A stretch of 7,938 nt of DNA from LH-M37 sp032251315 (GCA_032251315.1 JAVVEE010000091.1:1-7938), one strand, 5' to 3'. Counted from the stretch's first letter, positions 1-6,805 are shown. Made by a program: numbers and translations. The notes: generated from the sequence alone by a model not told the origin.

Positions 1-2
1 CG

Positions 3-308
3 ATTGAGATGTTTCACACAAGGGGACAGGAAAGATATGGTTTCAAAGGGAGCCTGCCAATAACGACATTTGCTACTTTACTTGGCGACGCAATATACCG
101 AAACAATCTCGACGGTGCCATTGAGATAATGGATAGATTTTATACTTCGGTTAATCCGCCAATTAGCTACGTGGAGTTTTTAGCGAACGCCCTTAGAGAC
201 GAGGCGCGCCGAGAGGTCGCCGTTCGGTATTATCGAGAAATTCTATCAAGGGAACCTAATAATCAGAACGCGAAGCAGACTTTGACGGAGTGGGGCGAGG
301 ATCTGTGA
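3..308 (+). CDS. C-terminal fragment of a TPR-like protein, possibly an esterase/hydrolase tail
   Basis: The reading frame is open to the left edge of the window, so this is probably the 3' end of a longer gene. An ATG at 9 exists, but no ribosome binding site can be seen before it. Residues from about 22 on are helical and TPR-like: a segment around GDAIYRNNLDGAIEIMDRFY is followed by NALRDEARREVAVRYYREIL and then by a REPNNQNAKQTL ending. The short RYGFKG stretch before these helices resembles the linker seen in putative alpha/beta-hydrolase esterases that end in a TPR-like tail; this assignment is from memory of the family and is tentative. No catalytic residues lie in the visible part. 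The gene ends at TGA 306-308, and the next start is 124 bp downstream with no clear terminator between them. Confidence 0.6.
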   Translation: MEMFHTRGQERYGFKGSLPITTFATLLGDAIYRNNLDGAIEIMDRFYTSVNPPISYVEFLANALRDEARREVAVRYYREILSREPNNQNAKQTLTEWGEDL

Positions 309-432
309 TTTCGAATAGCCGAATAGACATTTGCTTGCGAGAGCTCTGCGTTGTCACCCGGCTGTGCTCGTTTTTCCAGGATGGAATGTAGAGCATGAAT
401 CAGCCACATAAAACAGTTCCTGAAGGATTCAG

Positions 433-582
433 ATGGATTTGTACAATGCTGCTGTTACACTCATTCAGAATCGGTATCCCGAAGGCTGGGGTGGTGCAGC
501 TGCAGTGATGACCTCAACTGGGCGACTACTTACCAGTGTTGCACCAGATACAAAGAATGACGCATTGGCTCTTTGCATGGAA
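433..582 (+). pseudogene. Cytidine deaminase, N-terminal fragment
   Basis: The first 50 codons look like the start of a cytidine/deoxycytidine deaminase of the small homotetrameric type, a pyrimidine-salvage enzyme that hydrolyses cytidine to uridine. Residues 1-20 match the N-terminal helix, residues 20-36 (GGAAAVMTSTGRLLTSVAP) the first beta strands, and ALCME at 46-50 the zinc-binding Cys plus catalytic Glu motif (C48, E50). A full enzyme has about 130 residues and a later PCxxC zinc motif, which is absent. The start is supported by GAAGGA at 422-427, five bases before the ATG. After codon 50 the sequence switches to an ABC permease in another frame; the deaminase frame then reads junk to a stop at 637-639. 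The product would be inactive. Confidence 0.65.
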
Positions 583-1043
583 TTAGACCTGATGTACCCG
601 TATCCCAAAGTGTATTCGCGGATTCGTACGAAAGATTAGTTTTAAATGAAACGGGCGGAATAAGCAACGCATCGTTTTTTGCTGCGATCATTACAGTTAT
701 CATTGCGGCTCTAGGGCTCTACGCCTTGGCCTTTTATACTACTACACGTCGCACCAAAGAAATTGGCATTAGGAAGGTGCTGGGGGCATCATCCTTGTCC
801 ATCATTTCAATATTAACCTGGGATTTTATTAAACCAGTTCTTTTGGCGGGTGCTGCCGCCGGTATATTTAGCTTCGCTGCCTTGAATGTCTACTACTCAC
901 AATTTTCCATCCATACAAGTTATTCCATTTTCAGTTTCATTTGTGTGGTTCTAGGAGTAGTGCTCCTCGCAGTCGCTGTAGTTTCCTTGCAGTGCTATCG
1001 CGCTGCAATCTCAGATCCTGTCAGATCATTACGTACTGAATAG
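583..1043 (+). pseudogene. MacB/FtsX-type ABC transporter permease, C-terminal fragment A
   Basis: About 150 residues match the C-terminal half of MacB/FtsX-like permeases, inner-membrane subunits that couple an ABC ATPase to export or periplasmic mechanotransmission. Visible in order are a periplasmic end segment (RPDVPVSQSVFADSYERL), a transmembrane segment (FFAAIITVIIAALGLYALAF), the family hallmark loop RTKEIGIRKVLGAS, two more hydrophobic segments, and the usual terminal DPVRSLRTE. The N-terminal transmembrane helix and most of the large periplasmic domain are missing. No true start exists: the frame opens inside the deaminase fragment through a TTG at 573. A second, diverged permease tail faces it on the other strand at 1638-2067. 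No ABC ATPase gene is in the window, so transport function is not expected. Confidence 0.8.
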
Positions 1044-1046
1044 GCA

Positions 1047-1559
1047 TGTGTTCTGGTCAACCAAATTCGGACACATTTTTAAACCCTAGTTCATGGTCAA
1101 CTGGCGACCTTCCACCGTTGGCCGAATGCAACCTCTCCAGGTTGTAATACCTGATGTAGGCGGCCACATCATTTTTCATATGCTCACGTGTCAGTTGTGA
1201 CACTTTAAAAAGCCAATCATGTTTCAGACTGCCGAAAAATCGTTCAACGACAGCGTTGTCCCAGCAAGCGCCAACATCGCCAGATACATCCAGCCTTCAC
1301 CGGTGCGACAGTAGGTCACATCGCCCGCCCAGATCTGATTCGGGGCCACTGGATTGAAGTTCTGATTCAACAGGTTGTCCGCTACGCTGTCGCTGTGCTT
1401 GCGCTTGGTGGTCAATTTGTAAGCCACCCGCTGCGTCACTTTCAAACCCATCTGACTCATCAACCGGCGAACCCGGTATCGGCCAATCGTAAAGCCTTCC
1501 TCGCGAAGTTTCTTCATCATCTGCCGACTGCCCAGACTGGATCTGCTCGCTTTAAACAT
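1047..1559 (-). mobile_element. IS3-family insertion sequence remnant
   Basis: This segment holds the 3' part of an IS3-family element on the minus strand. Its right terminus is visible near 1047-1075, where TGTTCTGGTCAACCAAATTC is followed by CGGACAC; the transposase stop lies inside this end, which is typical of the family. The other end is missing: no orfA, no N-terminal part of orfB and no second terminal repeat are seen before 1638. The element also has an internal deletion (see the transposase entry), so it is not mobile by itself. It lies only a few bases after the stop of permease fragment A. Confidence 0.75.
1057..1559 (-). pseudogene. IS3-family transposase (orfB), internally deleted
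   Basis: Two blocks of an IS3 OrfB DDE transposase are in different minus-strand frames. The first block (about 1559-1275) has the HTH_21-type segment KASRSSLGSRQMMKKLREEG, then RVRRLMSQMGLKV, QRVAYKLTTKRKHS, and APNQIWAGDVTY with the first catalytic Asp, ending at GEGWMYLA. The second block (about 1272-1057) has the C-terminal motif ACWDNAVVERFFGSLKHDW with the catalytic Glu, then YYNLERLHSANGGRSPVDHE. The central part of the core with the second Asp is gone. The join is near 1270-1275 and shifts the frame, so the first block reads into AGTTLSLNDFSAV and stops at 1224. An orfB of about 270-280 residues is reduced to roughly 165. It is clearly inactive. Confidence 0.85.
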
Positions 1560-1637
1560 AGGAATCCTTCACTCATAGTCGATTTGACGGGGTCTTTTTT
1601 GCAGTCAGTGCTGGCCCGCAATTATATGTTTTGTAAC

Positions 1638-2067
1638 CTACTCAGTGCGGAGCGTCATACTAGAGTTTTCTTCCATCGTATACTTACTGATGACATATGA
1701 AGTCAGCGCACAAATAATAAGAGCGATAGCGGTTGTAACTAAAAATACAGAAAGAGAAATATCAGGATATGATGAGAAACCGGAATATACGAACTTGACT
1801 ACGTAAGCCGACACTGCAGTGGCGAACACTGAAGAAAGCGCAACAAGTAAAAGTAGATTCTTGGAAAGCATAAAAATGATTTGTAAATCTTCGCCACCCA
1901 ATATCTTGCGTATTGAAATTTCCTTTCGACGTCGCTGCACAGAATTAAGAGTTAAAGCAGTTAGCCCAAACAGTCCTATTACACTCGATATAACACCAGA
2001 AAAATATGCAGCATTACTCAGGCTTTGCGTCTCATTTTCGATAATTGAATTATACGTCTGCTCATAG
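1638..2067 (-). pseudogene. MacB/FtsX-type ABC transporter permease, C-terminal fragment B
   Basis: The minus strand encodes about 142 residues of another MacB/FtsX-like permease C-terminal half. It shows YNSIIENETQSLSNAAYFSG, a hydrophobic segment (ISSVIGLFGLTALTL), the hallmark RRKEISIRKILGG, two more transmembrane-like segments, and the end MTLRTE. It shares architecture and several motifs with fragment A but is well diverged, so it looks like a paralogue and not a recent duplicate. Its 5' end is cut at 2068 by the end of the IS21 element; the eight residues before it in the open frame (MNDRNHQN) come from the IS terminus. The missing N-terminal half is not on the other side of the IS, which carries an unrelated phosphatase. 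Its stop is at 1638-1640. Confidence 0.8.
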
Positions 2068-2118
2068 TGCGTATTCTGGTGATTCCGATCATTCATTCTG
2101 GTTTTATTCGATCACCTG
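2068..2118. repeat. IS21 element 1 left terminal repeats
   Basis: Two copies of an ATTCTGG-N-ATTCNGATCA type unit start at 2073 and 2095, 22 bp apart. They mirror the units at the right end of the element. They are the expected sites for IstA binding at the istB-proximal end. Confidence 0.7.
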
Positions 2119-2147
2119 ATCTTCCTAACGCGTTCGGTCTGATCTTA

Positions 2148-2906
2148 TCACTCCGCGTGATCGGATTCAGTCATTTTACTCATGGTCTTTCGCATTGATT
2201 CTCCCTTCAGTTTTAGCTTGTGGCTGTTATGCAGAAGGCGGTCCAGGATGGCGTCAGCCAGCGTGGCATCGCCGATAGCCTGATGCCATTGATTGATCGG
2301 CAGCTGGCTGGTGATCAGAGTGGAGCGAAGTCCGTGTCGATCTTCCATAATTTCCAGCAGATCATTGCGCTGTCCCAGGGTCATTTTTTCAAGTCCCCAG
2401 TCATCCAACACCAGCAAGTCGGTCTTGGCCAGTTGCTGTATCAGTTTGGAGAAGCGGCCGTCACCGTGAGCGATGCTCAGTGCTTCCAGTAAGCGTGAGG
2501 TGCGGTAGTAACGCACTGACAGACCATGCCGGCAGGCTTGTGTGGCGAGCACACAGCCCAGATAGGTCTTGCCGCAGCCGGTGGGGCCGGTGATCAGCAC
2601 ATTGTGGTGCTGATGTACCCAGTGGCTGCTGAGTAGATCAGCGAGCTGGCTCTTTTGCAGACCCCGCTGATGGCTGTAGTCGATGTCCTCCGGATAGGCT
2701 TGTAGTTTCAGTCTGGCCGCTTTTAGCAGCCGGCTGACCTTGTTGTTATTGCGGTGCGTGCCCTCCCGGTCCACCAGCAACGCCAGGCGCTCCTCGAAGC
2801 CCAGTTCCTGGTGGGTGGACGGTTGCGCCAACTGCTGTTCCAGGCCATCGGCCATCCCGGTCAGTTTGAGCGTCCGCAGTGTCTGCAGGGTTTGATGATG
2901 AAGCAT
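2148..2906 (-). CDS. istB: IS21-family helper ATPase IstB
   Basis: IstB is the AAA+ ATPase that works with the IstA transposase: it binds DNA in an ATP-dependent way and helps target selection and strand transfer. This 252-residue protein has the usual length. It shows an N-terminal helical region (1-80), Walker A GPTGCGKT at 107-114, and Walker B LLVLDDW at 164-170. Also visible are the ITSQLP segment near 198-203 (sensor-like) and the conserved ADAILDRLLHNSHKLKLKGES block at 217-237, with its arginine-containing DRL. The start is supported by AGGAG at 2912-2916, five bases before the ATG. It begins 20 bp after istA on the same strand, as in an istAB operon. No frameshift or missing motif is seen. 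Confidence 0.95.
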   Translation of the reverse strand: MLHHQTLQTLRTLKLTGMADGLEQQLAQPSTHQELGFEERLALLVDREGTHRNNNKVSRLLKAARLKLQAYPEDIDYSHQRGLQKSQLADLLSSHWVHQHHNVLITGPTGCGKTYLGCVLATQACRHGLSVRYYRTSRLLEALSIAHGDGRFSKLIQQLAKTDLLVLDDWGLEKMTLGQRNDLLEIMEDRHGLRSTLITSQLPINQWHQAIGDATLADAILDRLLHNSHKLKLKGESMRKTMSKMTESDHAE

Positions 2907-2926
2907 GCTATCTCCTTTCTCTGTGG

Positions 2927-4504
2927 TTAGTGGTAGTACGCTTTGCCACGCACGTTCTCGTGGTGATCCAGACGCAGCTCTTCCTGCCGGTCTTGTTGTC
3001 GTGGGTGCTCCAGGGGGACCTGATCCAGGCCTTGTTTGAGGATGGACTCGATGCTGCTGCGCGTCGGGGAGTTGATGAACAGGGCACGGCCACAGGCCTT
3101 GTTGAGCCGCTCGCGGCCATACTTTTTGGCATGACTCAATAGCGCCAGGATGCTGCGGTAGTTCTGCTCCTGGTGGCGTTTTTTCTGCAGCAGAAGATGC
3201 ACGACCTCACGGGTTGAGGTGCCGATGTCCCCAGCCCATTGCAGAAAGCGCTCAGGCGACCAGTCATGCAGGGCGCGGTGAGACTGGGGCATATGTTCCG
3301 CACAGGTGCTGTGGCCGCCCTGGTGATAGCTGCGCGGGTGGCTTGCTACGCGCTGCCCGTGGCTGTATACCGCCACCGTCGTGTCACTGGCCTGCACCTC
3401 AACGGCCTGCTTGACCAGGTGATGCGGCACGGAGTAATAGTGCCTGTCGTACTCCAGATGGTAGTCGATATGGACGCGGGCCTGTTTGATCTCGGCGTAG
3501 TGATAAGGCTGTGAAGGCAAGGGCCGCAGGGCCGGCTTGTCCAGTTGCAGGAACTGGCTGTGCCGGGTGCCGGGCAGTTTCTTGAAGGGGCGGTGGTTGA
3601 GCTCTTCCAGCAAGTCAGCGATGGCCTGGTTGAGCGATGCCAGGGTAAAGAAGCTCTGATGGCGCAAGCGGGCCATGATCCAGCGCTCGACGATTTGTAC
3701 CGCCACCTCGGCCTTGGCTTTGTCCTTGGGCTTGTAGGGCCGGGCCGGCACAATGGCCGTTTGGTAATGGGCAGATAACTGCTGGTAACTGGCGGTGATC
3801 TCGGGAGTGTAGCGATGGATTTTACGCACTGCACTTTTGAGATTATCCGGGATGACCAACTCAGGGACCCCGCCGAAGAACGTGAAGGCTTTAACGTGCG
3901 CATTGAGCCAGTCTTCCTGTTTTTGGCTCCAGCTGGCACAGGCAAAGGTGTAATTGGACGCGCCCAGCACGGCAACAAACACCTGGGCCTGACGCAGCTC
4001 ACCCGTGTCCGGGTTCACCACCGCCATGGTCGGCCCGCAGTAGTCCACGAACATCTTTTCACCGGCCCGGTGAATCTGGCGCATGCTGCGCTGCTGACAG
4101 CCCAGCCAGCACTTATAGCGGTGACAGAACTGCGCATAGCTGTAGCCGCCTTCCGGGTACTGCTGGCGGTACTCCTGCCAGAGCAGTAACTTGGTCAGTC
4201 CTTTGCGCCGCAGTTCGCTGTGCACATAAGGGAAGTCGGGCTCAGTAAAGCGGCGCTGCCCACTGCGCGCCTGGGTCGGGAACAACAGCCGACCAAGGTC
4301 ACGTTCATCCAGATCAGCAGGCAGCGGCCAACCGAGGGGGATCTGTTCAGCCCGGCTCAGATAGTCCACCACGGTGCCATAGCCTAGGTCGAGCGCCTGA
4401 GCGATGCCCCGGTAGCTCATACCGGTTTCGTGACGTAGCCGCAGAATGTCTTTGATTTTACGCATTGTTAATCTCTTTCTTGCCACTGCGGCTCTCCTCG
4501 CCAT
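2927..4504 (-). CDS. istA: IS21-family transposase IstA
   Basis: IstA is the DDE transposase that cuts and joins the element ends. From the ATG at 4504 the protein is 525 residues, normal for IstA. Residues 14-52 (MRKIKDILRLRHETGMSYRG onward) form the N-terminal helix-turn-helix. The rve catalytic core follows, with probable catalytic residues D154 (KMFVDYCGP), D220 (VIPDNLKSAV) and E266 (KDKAKAEVAV). The C-terminal beta-barrel region contains YHYAEIKQARVHIDYHLEYD and SVPHHLVKQAVEVQ. The frame is also open to a TTG at 4519, and a further ATG at 4465 begins MRKIKDIL; I chose 4504 because related proteins carry a short basic leader before MRKIK. istB follows 20 bp downstream. It appears intact. 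Confidence 0.95.
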   Translation of the reverse strand: MARRAAVARKRLTMRKIKDILRLRHETGMSYRGIAQALDLGYGTVVDYLSRAEQIPLGWPLPADLDERDLGRLLFPTQARSGQRRFTEPDFPYVHSELRRKGLTKLLLWQEYRQQYPEGGYSYAQFCHRYKCWLGCQQRSMRQIHRAGEKMFVDYCGPTMAVVNPDTGELRQAQVFVAVLGASNYTFACASWSQKQEDWLNAHVKAFTFFGGVPELVIPDNLKSAVRKIHRYTPEITASYQQLSAHYQTAIVPARPYKPKDKAKAEVAVQIVERWIMARLRHQSFFTLASLNQAIADLLEELNHRPFKKLPGTRHSQFLQLDKPALRPLPSQPYHYAEIKQARVHIDYHLEYDRHYYSVPHHLVKQAVEVQASDTTVAVYSHGQRVASHPRSYHQGGHSTCAEHMPQSHRALHDWSPERFLQWAGDIGTSTREVVHLLLQKKRHQEQNYRSILALLSHAKKYGRERLNKACGRALFINSPTRSSIESILKQGLDQVPLEHPRQQDRQEELRLDHHENVRGKAYYH

Positions 4505-4601
4505 AAATGAAGCGCGCAAGCATAGCAGTATTAAGTTAAATCAATGCGTTAGGTGTGGTTCTGGGACTGTTCGATCACCGATTCTGGAAATCCGGGAAAA
4601 A

Positions 4602-4695
4602 TGATCGGATAAAACCAGAATCAATGATCGAATACTTCCAGAATGGGTGATCGGATTAAACCGGAATCAGTGATCGGAATGGGCCAGAATATGCA
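4602..4695. repeat. IS21 element 1 right terminal 23-bp repeats
   Basis: Four units of the form TGATCGRA-N6-CCRGAAT begin at 4602, 4625, 4648 and 4671, with an exact 23 bp period. They lie in the istA-proximal end, outside the gene, and are the inverted form of the repeats at 2073 and 2095. They fit the multiple transposase-binding sites known at IS21 ends. Confidence 0.8.
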
Positions 4696-5339
4696 CCGAG
4701 TTCATTCGTGCTGTTGGGGAAGGCAGCGCCCTTTATCAAGATATTATCCAATGGTTCAAAACGCTACCGCTCTATTTAGACCTGGACGGCCTGCGAGCGG
4801 TCCATGCGTGTTGGCATGAGCCATCTTTACTAACACTGAAAGACAAATACCTGGACAGCAATAACTGTTTAAGACCAGAGGCATGGCAAATTGCAGCCAG
4901 CAAGGAGCCAGAGAACCACGAGGCATTTAACGCTGTTGAAATTATTCTAAAAGGAATGGAAATCAAGCTGCCAGATGGAATTTCTTTTCTGGACAAAGGC
5001 GGCCACCCCCGTGAGCATATTCGAAGTCGATGGTGGCAAACTGGAGAAACCACTTTCAAAGCAACGGCGATCGTGCCATCAGATGCTATGAAAGTAATGC
5101 CAGACGAACCAATTAAACCAGATCTTCTGCCTGGGTATGACGGCCAAAAACCCCTGTTTCTGGGTCACTACTGGCTGCAGGCTGAAAAACCAGTACCGCT
5201 GACAGAGCATATCGCCTGTTTGGACTATAGCGTAGCAACCGAGCATGTTGATGAAGACAACAAACATGGCAAGCTGGTGGCATATCGTTGGCAGGGCGAG
5301 CAAACCCTGACCGAAGACCATTTTGAGTGGGTCAGCTAA
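4696..5339 (+). pseudogene. Metallophosphoesterase (PP2A/ApaH-like), 5'-truncated
   Basis: The frame from 4698 to the stop at 5337-5339 gives 213 residues of a calcineurin-like metallophosphoesterase, the PP2A-like/diadenosine tetraphosphatase-related group that hydrolyses phosphoprotein or nucleotide phosphates with two metal ions. Visible family features are WFKTLPLYLDL followed by DGLRAVHACWHE (a metal-ligand His region), then FLGHYWL near residue 155 with a further His, then CLDYSVA and a KLVAYRW beta strand near the end. The N-terminal third, holding the GDxHG, GDxxDRG and GNHD metal-binding motifs, is lost at the IS21 terminus. The frame has no ATG before 4956 and a stop at 4671. It cannot make an active enzyme. 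The lost 5' part is not elsewhere in this window. Confidence 0.85.
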
Positions 5340-5458
5340 TGACATTGCAGCAGGGGCTGGGGCTCAAAGCTTCCCATGTCGATGACAACAACCTGCTACG
5401 GTTAATGGGGTTATCAACTGCCAAAGTCGCATCATCCGAGGTCGACGATAATGTTTGA
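5339..5458 (+). CDS. Short ORF overlapping the phosphatase stop, 39 aa
   Basis: The ATG shares bases with the phosphatase stop (TAATG at 5337-5341), the classic layout for translational coupling. It encodes 39 residues beginning MTLQQGLGLKASHVDDNN and ending SSEVDDNV, with no transmembrane segment or known motif. I do not recognise it. It may be a small protein translated after the phosphatase, or the start of a gene whose remainder was lost. The upstream gene is truncated, so it may no longer be expressed. A GGTCAGC stretch before the ATG is not a strong ribosome site. Confidence 0.35.
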   Translation: MTLQQGLGLKASHVDDNNLLRLMGLSTAKVASSEVDDNV

Positions 5459-5488
5459 TTTAAAACGCAGGCCAGCAGGTGCGAGAGC

Positions 5489-5902
5489 TCAAGTCTTGTT
5501 TTGAGACGAGGTCCCTGACTCAAGTGCCTGGCAGATCGCATTCAGTGAAGACTCGTTTGGCGATGTGTCAAACCAGTCTATGAGCTCGTCATGAGTTGCA
5601 GTTTTAAGGTCTTGGCCTGATGCCAGTCGTTCAGTGATACCTAGAGCGACCCGGTCGTATTCGTCATGGCACTCGTTTTCTACGCAACAAGTGTTCATTG
5701 GGTCATGCAGATAGAGTGTACGAGAAATGTCGTCGCGGCTTAGTGCTGATGGCACCATGGTTGCTTTGCTCCAAAGTCCAATAAATTGTGATACTTTCAG
5801 TTTTGGTGGGTTATAGGGCCGATGAGGAATAGTTACTGGTATTGACAGTAAGTACCCCTCCTCCCCACTGATGCCAGGAATCATTTTGGTCTCTTTGCCC
5901 AT
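5489..5902 (-). CDS. Hypothetical protein, 137 aa
   Basis: This minus-strand ORF starts at the ATG at 5902, with an in-frame stop six codons upstream, so the start is well bounded. I do not recognise the family. The N-terminal half is rich in beta-type and proline residues (GYLLSIPVTIPHRPYNPPKL). The middle has a cysteine cluster (TCCVENEC) that could bind metal or form disulphides, and the C-terminal third is acidic and probably helical (DELIDWFDTSPNESSLNAIC). No signal peptide or membrane helix is visible. No strong ribosome site precedes the ATG; a GGGAGG lies about 35 bases upstream. It converges on the short ORF at 5339-5458 and does not appear to be in an operon. The reading frame seems intact. 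Confidence 0.6.
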   Translation of the reverse strand: MGKETKMIPGISGEEGYLLSIPVTIPHRPYNPPKLKVSQFIGLWSKATMVPSALSRDDISRTLYLHDPMNTCCVENECHDEYDRVALGITERLASGQDLKTATHDELIDWFDTSPNESSLNAICQALESGTSSQNKT

Positions 5903-5997
5903 GATCGTTATACCTGATTAGTAGTCCAACAGCAGCCTCCCGTCTCTTATAAAAATACACAGTACCCGGGTGGACCGGGCACTGTTAGGCCGGTTTG

Positions 5998-6034
5998 TAG
6001 GGCTGGACGCTATAGTCGACCCAACCAGGCCCTA
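5998..6034. repeat. Inverted repeat, 9-10 bp arms
   Basis: TAGGGCTGG at 5998-6006 is matched by CCAGGCCCTA at 6025-6034, the same arm with one extra base, around an 18-base loop. It could be an RNA hairpin or part of a recombination site. There is no T-run after it, so it is not a typical terminator. Confidence 0.45.
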
Positions 6035-6048
6035 TTCAATACAGGACA

Positions 6049-6063
6049 CGCCGGTAGACGGCG
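6049..6063. repeat. GC hairpin repeat, copy 1
   Basis: CGCCG-GTAGA-CGGCG forms a perfect 5-bp stem with a 5-base loop. It shares the core CGCCGGTAGACGGCG with copy 2, 68 bp downstream. Confidence 0.55.
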
Positions 6064-6111
6064 GAGCAGTTCTAGGAATCTCTGGGCTTTACGAAACTGC
6101 AAATTCATAGC

Positions 6112-6134
6112 GAGCGCGCCGGTAGACGGCGCTC
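6112..6134. repeat. GC hairpin repeat, copy 2
   Basis: A stem of GCGCCG and CGGCGC encloses the loop GTAGA (6116-6132). In an alternative fold, GAGC and GCTC also pair outside a GC bulge, giving an eight-pair stem with two unpaired bases. It shares 18 of 20 bases with copy 3 (consensus GCGCGCCGGTWRACGGCGCT). No T-run follows. Confidence 0.6.
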
Positions 6135-6653
6135 AGGACACGGCTAATATCCGAAATTCAGTCTCTTGTGTCATTGAGCGCAATGCTGCCATCCAGAGTC
6201 TACCGCCAGGAGCTAAGACAATTGATAGACAACACGCTTTGGCCGCAGCTCTTGCAATTAATGCCCACTGTCAAAACGCCCCCCCGATGTCAGTTCTCGG
6301 CAAGAAATGGAAGCGCGATGAAACCTTGTTTCACGTCCAGGACCAAATAAAGATGCTGGCGCGGCGCCGACGTGCGCATCACCGGCAATCCAAATCATGG
6401 TTATACCGGTAGCAACACACTCGTCGTGACACCCTATGCAGCTGAGCTGGCAGGCTTGTTCATAGAGGTGCGCGACACGAGTGGTGACCTGGTCGACCAC
6501 ATGAGCAAATACGAGCTCTATGGTCGTCTGGCTCAGACCGCCATCAATGCGCATAAGGCAGACTCTGATCTGACGCTGCGAACGTTAACCCTAGAGGTGC
6601 TAGCGGCGTGGTCGGCTAGCGAGCCGATCCCTCATAGGAGGCGCGCCGGTTAA
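6135..6653 (+). pseudogene. Unknown gene, probably frameshifted near 6355-6366
   Basis: Two abutting plus-strand frames show coding-like codon use. The first is open from 5918 to the TAG at 6410 but lacks any ATG, GTG or TTG before ATG 6287. From about 6140 it reads like protein, for example IERNAAIQSLPPGAKTIDRQ, then HALAAALAINAHCQN, then MSVLGKKWKRDETLFHVQDQ. The second starts after a stop at 6348 and reads VRITGNPNHGYTGSNTLVV, then TPYAAELAGLFIEVRDTSG, ending HRRRAG at TAA 6651-6653. One extra base within GC-rich 6355-6366 would join them into about 170 residues. Alternatives are two separate small ORFs, 6287-6412 (41 aa) and 6372-6653 (93 aa, GTG start). I recognise no family. GC hairpins bracket the gene, and the last one contains its stop codon. 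Confidence 0.4.
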
Positions 6654-6660
6654 CGGCGCT
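6641..6660. repeat. GC hairpin repeat, copy 3
   Basis: GCGCCG (6643-6648) and CGGCGC (6654-6659) pair around GTTAA. The loop contains the TAA stop codon of the upstream ORF. It is a near copy of the hairpin at 6112-6134, 527 bp upstream. A wider inverted relation also exists: ACGGCG at 6653-6658 can pair with CGCCGT near 6701, the intervening sequence having partly paired TTGAT and ATCCAA. Confidence 0.6.
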
Positions 6661-6805
6661 TGATCGCATCCGAATCAATTCTAAAAAATTAATCCAACAC
6701 GCCGTCGTACATATCGCCACAGATCTCAGTGCAGCAAAATTATCACTTGTTACATGGTTGAATTCAAAAACCTAAAATCCCCGAACTTCGCCGAAAATGC
6801 TCAAT

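Larger units (their letters stand above)
2068..4695 (-). mobile_element. IS21-family insertion sequence, complete (element 1)
   Basis: This is an element of about 2.6 kb with istA then istB on the minus strand. The ends are imperfect inverted repeats: the left end begins TGCGTATTCTGG (2068) and the right end, read on the minus strand from 4695, begins TGCATATTCTGG. Both continue with ATTCCGATCA and a further related copy. IS21 elements carry such multiple terminal transposase-binding repeats. Both genes are full length, so it may be active. The bases outside the two ends do not match, and the left flank (permease fragment B) and right flank (phosphatase) are different genes. No target duplication can be recognised. 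The exact terminal base is inferred from the shared TGC start. Confidence 0.85.

Noticed and set aside
394..504. Small ORF starting MNQPHKTVPEGFRW, overlapping the deaminase start
   Set aside because: It is in another frame from the deaminase, which has a clear ribosome site and family match. The upstream ATG has no good ribosome site, and the ORF ends quickly.
3346..4002. Minus-strand 218-codon ORF and several plus-strand ORFs inside istA
   Set aside because: They are frame shadows of the GC-rich istA gene; the translation is arginine/serine/proline-rich low-complexity sequence without family motifs.
4772..5059. Minus-strand 95-codon ORF
   Set aside because: It is antisense to the metallophosphoesterase, whose plus-strand frame carries family motifs.
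5924..5990. Possible integron attC site: GTCCAAC (5924) and GTTAGGC (5984) match RYYYAAC and GTTRRRY
   Set aside because: The two core boxes are not complementary at all positions and the inner arms pair poorly. The orientation also does not fit the nearby minus-strand gene. Seven-base degenerate motifs like these are common by chance.
6258..6554. Minus-strand 98-codon ORF opposite the unknown gene
   Set aside because: The plus strand has better codon pattern here, and the minus ORF lacks a ribosome site and recognisable motif. It is most likely a shadow.
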